This document shows positions 5,222 to 7,344 of a stretch of DNA of 7,344 bases, one piece after another. The notes beneath the pieces are model-generated. The model was not told where the DNA came from. It saw only the letters and a list, made by a program, of their open reading frames with translations, and did not search any database. A program made the translations under genes and the position numbers. Each line of letters starts with the position of its first letter. Within the stretch, counting starts at the first letter, position 1. This DNA is from Alphaproteobacteria bacterium (lineage in GTDB: Bacteria; Pseudomonadota; Alphaproteobacteria; Rhodobacterales; Rhodobacteraceae): contig RFKM01000308.1 of assembly GCA_003694465.1 (NCBI GenBank), positions 1 through 7,344 of the forward strand. Reading direction: 5' to 3'.

Positions 5222-7344
5222 CAGATCTTCCTCGCAACGATTTTCGGCCCCTTGCCCACCGGCGACTTGATCGGCGGGAAGGAGGGTTGTGCCTCGTCGG
5301 GCCGGGGATCGGCGCGCTCGACCTTGACCCGAAGGTCGAACCAGGCGGCCTGGCCCGTCACCGGATCCGAGTTGGCCCAGCGCAATCCGTCGCCCTTGGG
5401 CGGTTGCAGCTCGTTGATGATGTGGTTGAGCAGGAAGCCCTTGGTGGCCTCGGGCGCCTTCTCGTCAAGCGCCCAGGCACCCTTGCGCTTGCCGATCGCG
5501 TTCCACGTCCAGATCGTGTGGTCGTTGAGCCCCTCGTGCAGGGCGACGGGCACGACGATCGAACCGTGAACCGAGGTGATTCGGGCAAAGTCGCCCTCTT
5601 GGAAGCCGTGCTTTTCCCAGATCGCCTTCGGCAGATACATGTAGTTCCGGCCGGTGATCTGGCGCAGCCAGGCGTTTTGCGAGCCCCAGGAATGATACAT
5701 CTGCATCGGGCGCTGGGTGAGGGCGTGAACGTCGAACTCGTCGGTGTCGACGTTGCTGTCCTCGAAGGGTTCATACCAGACCGGCAGCGGGTCCATCGTC
5801 CGGAGAATGCGCTCGCGCAGGTTTTCGGGCGGCTGCCGCTCGCCAAAGCCCTCTGCGGCCAGCTGCATCTTGCGCAGCGGCTCGGAGTAGAGCTGGAACG
5901 CGTAGAACAGCGGCGAATCATACAGCCCGATCTCGACGGCCCAGTCCTGATAGGCCTTGTTCCACGGCTTGTAGAACTGCCCCTCTTCGGGGATGTGCCC
6001 GATCCAGAACCCGCCGTTGTCGATATAGGCCTGAATCTGGTTGGGGTTCGGCTCGCCCCGGCCGTGTTTCGAGCCATCGGCGCCGCGCCAGCCGGCCAGA
6101 GGGCCAACCCCGGGGCGGCGTTCGTGGCCCTGGATGTAGTCGGCATAATCCTTCCATTTCGGCTTGCCGTCGTCATCGACGAACCCCGGCAGGCCGAGGC
6201 GGTTGGCAAGCTCGACGAGCACCGACTGGAAGGCGCGCACGTCGCGGTCGGGCTCGACCACCGGCCAGCGAATCGAGTCCGCGGCCGCCTCGGCCTCGCA
6301 GATCGGCCGGTCGAGCAGCGAGATGCAGTCGTGCCGCTCGAGATAGGTGGTGTCGGGCAGAACGAGGTCGGCATAGGCGACCATCTCCGACGAGTAGGCA
6401 TCGGAATAGATGATATGCGGGATGACGTATTCGCCGTTCTCGTCGGTGTCGGTGAGCATCCGCATCGTCTCGGCGGTGTTCATCGACGAGTTCCACGCCA
6501 TGTTGGCCATGTAGAGGAACAGCGTGTCGATCTTGTAGGGATCGCCGGCATGGGCGTTGGAGATGACCATGTGCATCATGCCGTGGGCCGAGAAGGGGTT
6601 TTCCCAGGTGAAGGCCTTGTCGATCCGCTTCGCCTTCCCGTCATCGTCGATCAGAAGGTGTTCCGGCCCGAGCGGATAGCCGAGGTGCGGCCCGTCGAGC
6701 GGCTTGCCCGGGGTCACGCCGGCATGGGGCTTCGGATGCGCTTCGACCGGCTTCGGATAGGGCGGCTTGAACCGGAAGCCGCCGGGCACCTCGACCGAGC
6801 CGAGCAGGATCTGCAGAACGTGCAGGGCGCGGGCGGTCTGGAACCCGTTGGAATGGGCAGAGATGCCGCGCATGGCATGGAAGCTGATCGGGCGGCCGAT
6901 CATCTTGTCGTGCTTCTCGCCCTTCCAGTCGGTCCATTCGACATCGAGCGAGATTTCCTCCTCGAAGGCAACGCGGGCGAACTCGGCGGCGATGTTGCGA
7001 ATGCGCTGCGCTGAAATGCCGCACCTGTCGGCCACCGCCTCGGGGGCGTAGTCCGGCGCGAGATATTTCTCGGCCATGAGCTGGAACACGGTGCGATGGG
7101 TGACCCCGTTCTGCTCGAACGAAGCGGCCAGGTTGCCGATGACGCCGGGCTTGTCGAAGGGTTCGGGCTTGCCGGTCTTCTGGTCGATCACCAGCGGCTT
7201 GCCGTCTTCGTCGCGCAGGAACAGCCCCTTTTCGGCGCCCTCGGCCGCATTCACGAGGAAGGCGGCGTTGGTGTAGCGGCGCAGGTAATCGAGGTCGATC
7301 TTCCCGGAGCGGAAAAGCTCGTGGATGATCGCGAGGATGAACAG
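5221..7344 (-). CDS. soeA: Molybdopterin oxidoreductase catalytic subunit, probable SoeA (C-terminal part; 5' end outside window)
   Basis: The frame is open from the right edge to a TGA at 5221-5223, giving 707 C-terminal residues. The first visible residues are LFILAIIHELFRSGK, followed by DYLRRYTNAAFLVNA, so a GTG at 7254 is internal and not a start. This is the C-terminal three-quarters or so of a DMSO-reductase-superfamily molybdenum enzyme. It has a molybdopterin-domain motif ADLVLPDTTYLERHDC (about 6324-6372) and a C-terminal dinucleotide-binding domain (about 5240-5720, from YHSWGSQNAWLRQITGRNY). Together with soeB and soeC it fits cytoplasmic sulfite:quinone oxidoreductase (SoeABC), known from Allochromatium vinosum and Ruegeria. 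That enzyme oxidises sulfite to sulfate. The N-terminal Fe-S binding motif, the molybdenum ligand and the presence or absence of a Tat signal lie outside the window. Polysulfide, thiosulfate or DMSO reductase therefore cannot be excluded formally. Confidence 0.85.
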   Translation of the reverse strand: MFILAIIHELFRSGKIDLDYLRRYTNAAFLVNAAEGAEKGLFLRDEDGKPLVIDQKTGKPEPFDKPGVIGNLAASFEQNGVTHRTVFQLMAEKYLAPDYAPEAVADRCGISAQRIRNIAAEFARVAFEEEISLDVEWTDWKGEKHDKMIGRPISFHAMRGISAHSNGFQTARALHVLQILLGSVEVPGGFRFKPPYPKPVEAHPKPHAGVTPGKPLDGPHLGYPLGPEHLLIDDDGKAKRIDKAFTWENPFSAHGMMHMVISNAHAGDPYKIDTLFLYMANMAWNSSMNTAETMRMLTDTDENGEYVIPHIIYSDAYSSEMVAYADLVLPDTTYLERHDCISLLDRPICEAEAAADSIRWPVVEPDRDVRAFQSVLVELANRLGLPGFVDDDGKPKWKDYADYIQGHERRPGVGPLAGWRGADGSKHGRGEPNPNQIQAYIDNGGFWIGHIPEEGQFYKPWNKAYQDWAVEIGLYDSPLFYAFQLYSEPLRKMQLAAEGFGERQPPENLRERILRTMDPLPVWYEPFEDSNVDTDEFDVHALTQRPMQMYHSWGSQNAWLRQITGRNYMYLPKAIWEKHGFQEGDFARITSVHGSIVVPVALHEGLNDHTIWTWNAIGKRKGAWALDEKAPEATKGFLLNHIINELQPPKGDGLRWANSDPVTGQAAWFDLRVKVERADPRPDEAQPSFPPIKSPVGKGPKIVARKI

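Noticed and set aside
3609..5569. Long + strand frames (387 and 367 codons) opposite soeC and soeB
   Set aside because: They lie antisense to the anchor and ferredoxin genes and cross gene boundaries. Their composition is that of shadow translations.
5287..7014. A 575-codon open frame on the + strand opposite soeA
   Set aside because: It is a mirror frame of a conserved molybdoenzyme gene, low in complexity and with no recognisable domain.
7252..7254. GTG as the start codon of soeA
   Set aside because: The frame stays open to the window edge with a protein sequence continuous with the family, so this is an internal valine.

Overview
This is a GC-rich window with dense coding and strong third-position GC bias. 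Its gene content points to an alphaproteobacterium, most likely of the Rhodobacteraceae/Roseobacter type. The clues are a SoeABC-type molybdoenzyme operon, a long-form hibernation factor next to ptsN, a short RNase D without HRDC domains, and a NodH-like sulfotransferase. The lineage is inferred from protein character only; no rRNA or other marker lies in the window.

Layout. On the + strand, the left edge carries the 3' end of a putative sulfotransferase gene (to 385). Everything else is on the - strand. Read in the direction of transcription, from the right edge leftwards, the genes are: soeA (enters from beyond the right edge, stop at 5221), soeB (4478-5221), soeC (3603-4478), mrp/apbC (2398-3531), rnd (1693-2304), hpf (868-1443) and ptsN (371-835). 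soeA-soeB and soeB-soeC each overlap by one base as TGATG, a translationally coupled arrangement. Hairpins lie between soeC and mrp, between mrp and rnd, and after rnd. The - strand row is therefore probably several transcription units: soeABC, mrp, rnd and hpf-ptsN.

Function. soeABC would encode a cytoplasm-facing, membrane-anchored molybdenum enzyme. SoeA is the catalytic subunit, SoeB carries four predicted [4Fe-4S] clusters, and SoeC is the quinone-side membrane anchor. The best reading is sulfite:quinone oxidoreductase, which oxidises sulfite from organosulfonate or thiosulfate metabolism. Mrp, just downstream, is an Fe-S carrier ATPase. RNase D trims RNA 3' ends. HPF silences and dimerises ribosomes in stationary phase, and PtsN is the output phosphoprotein of the nitrogen-related PTS.

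I found no mobile element, tRNA, rRNA, CRISPR array or clearly unknown system. The most notable points are the absence of the LPS-transport genes (lptC-lptA-lptB) that I would expect between rnd and hpf, and a perfect palindrome with a consensus -35 hexamer at its centre in that same gap.
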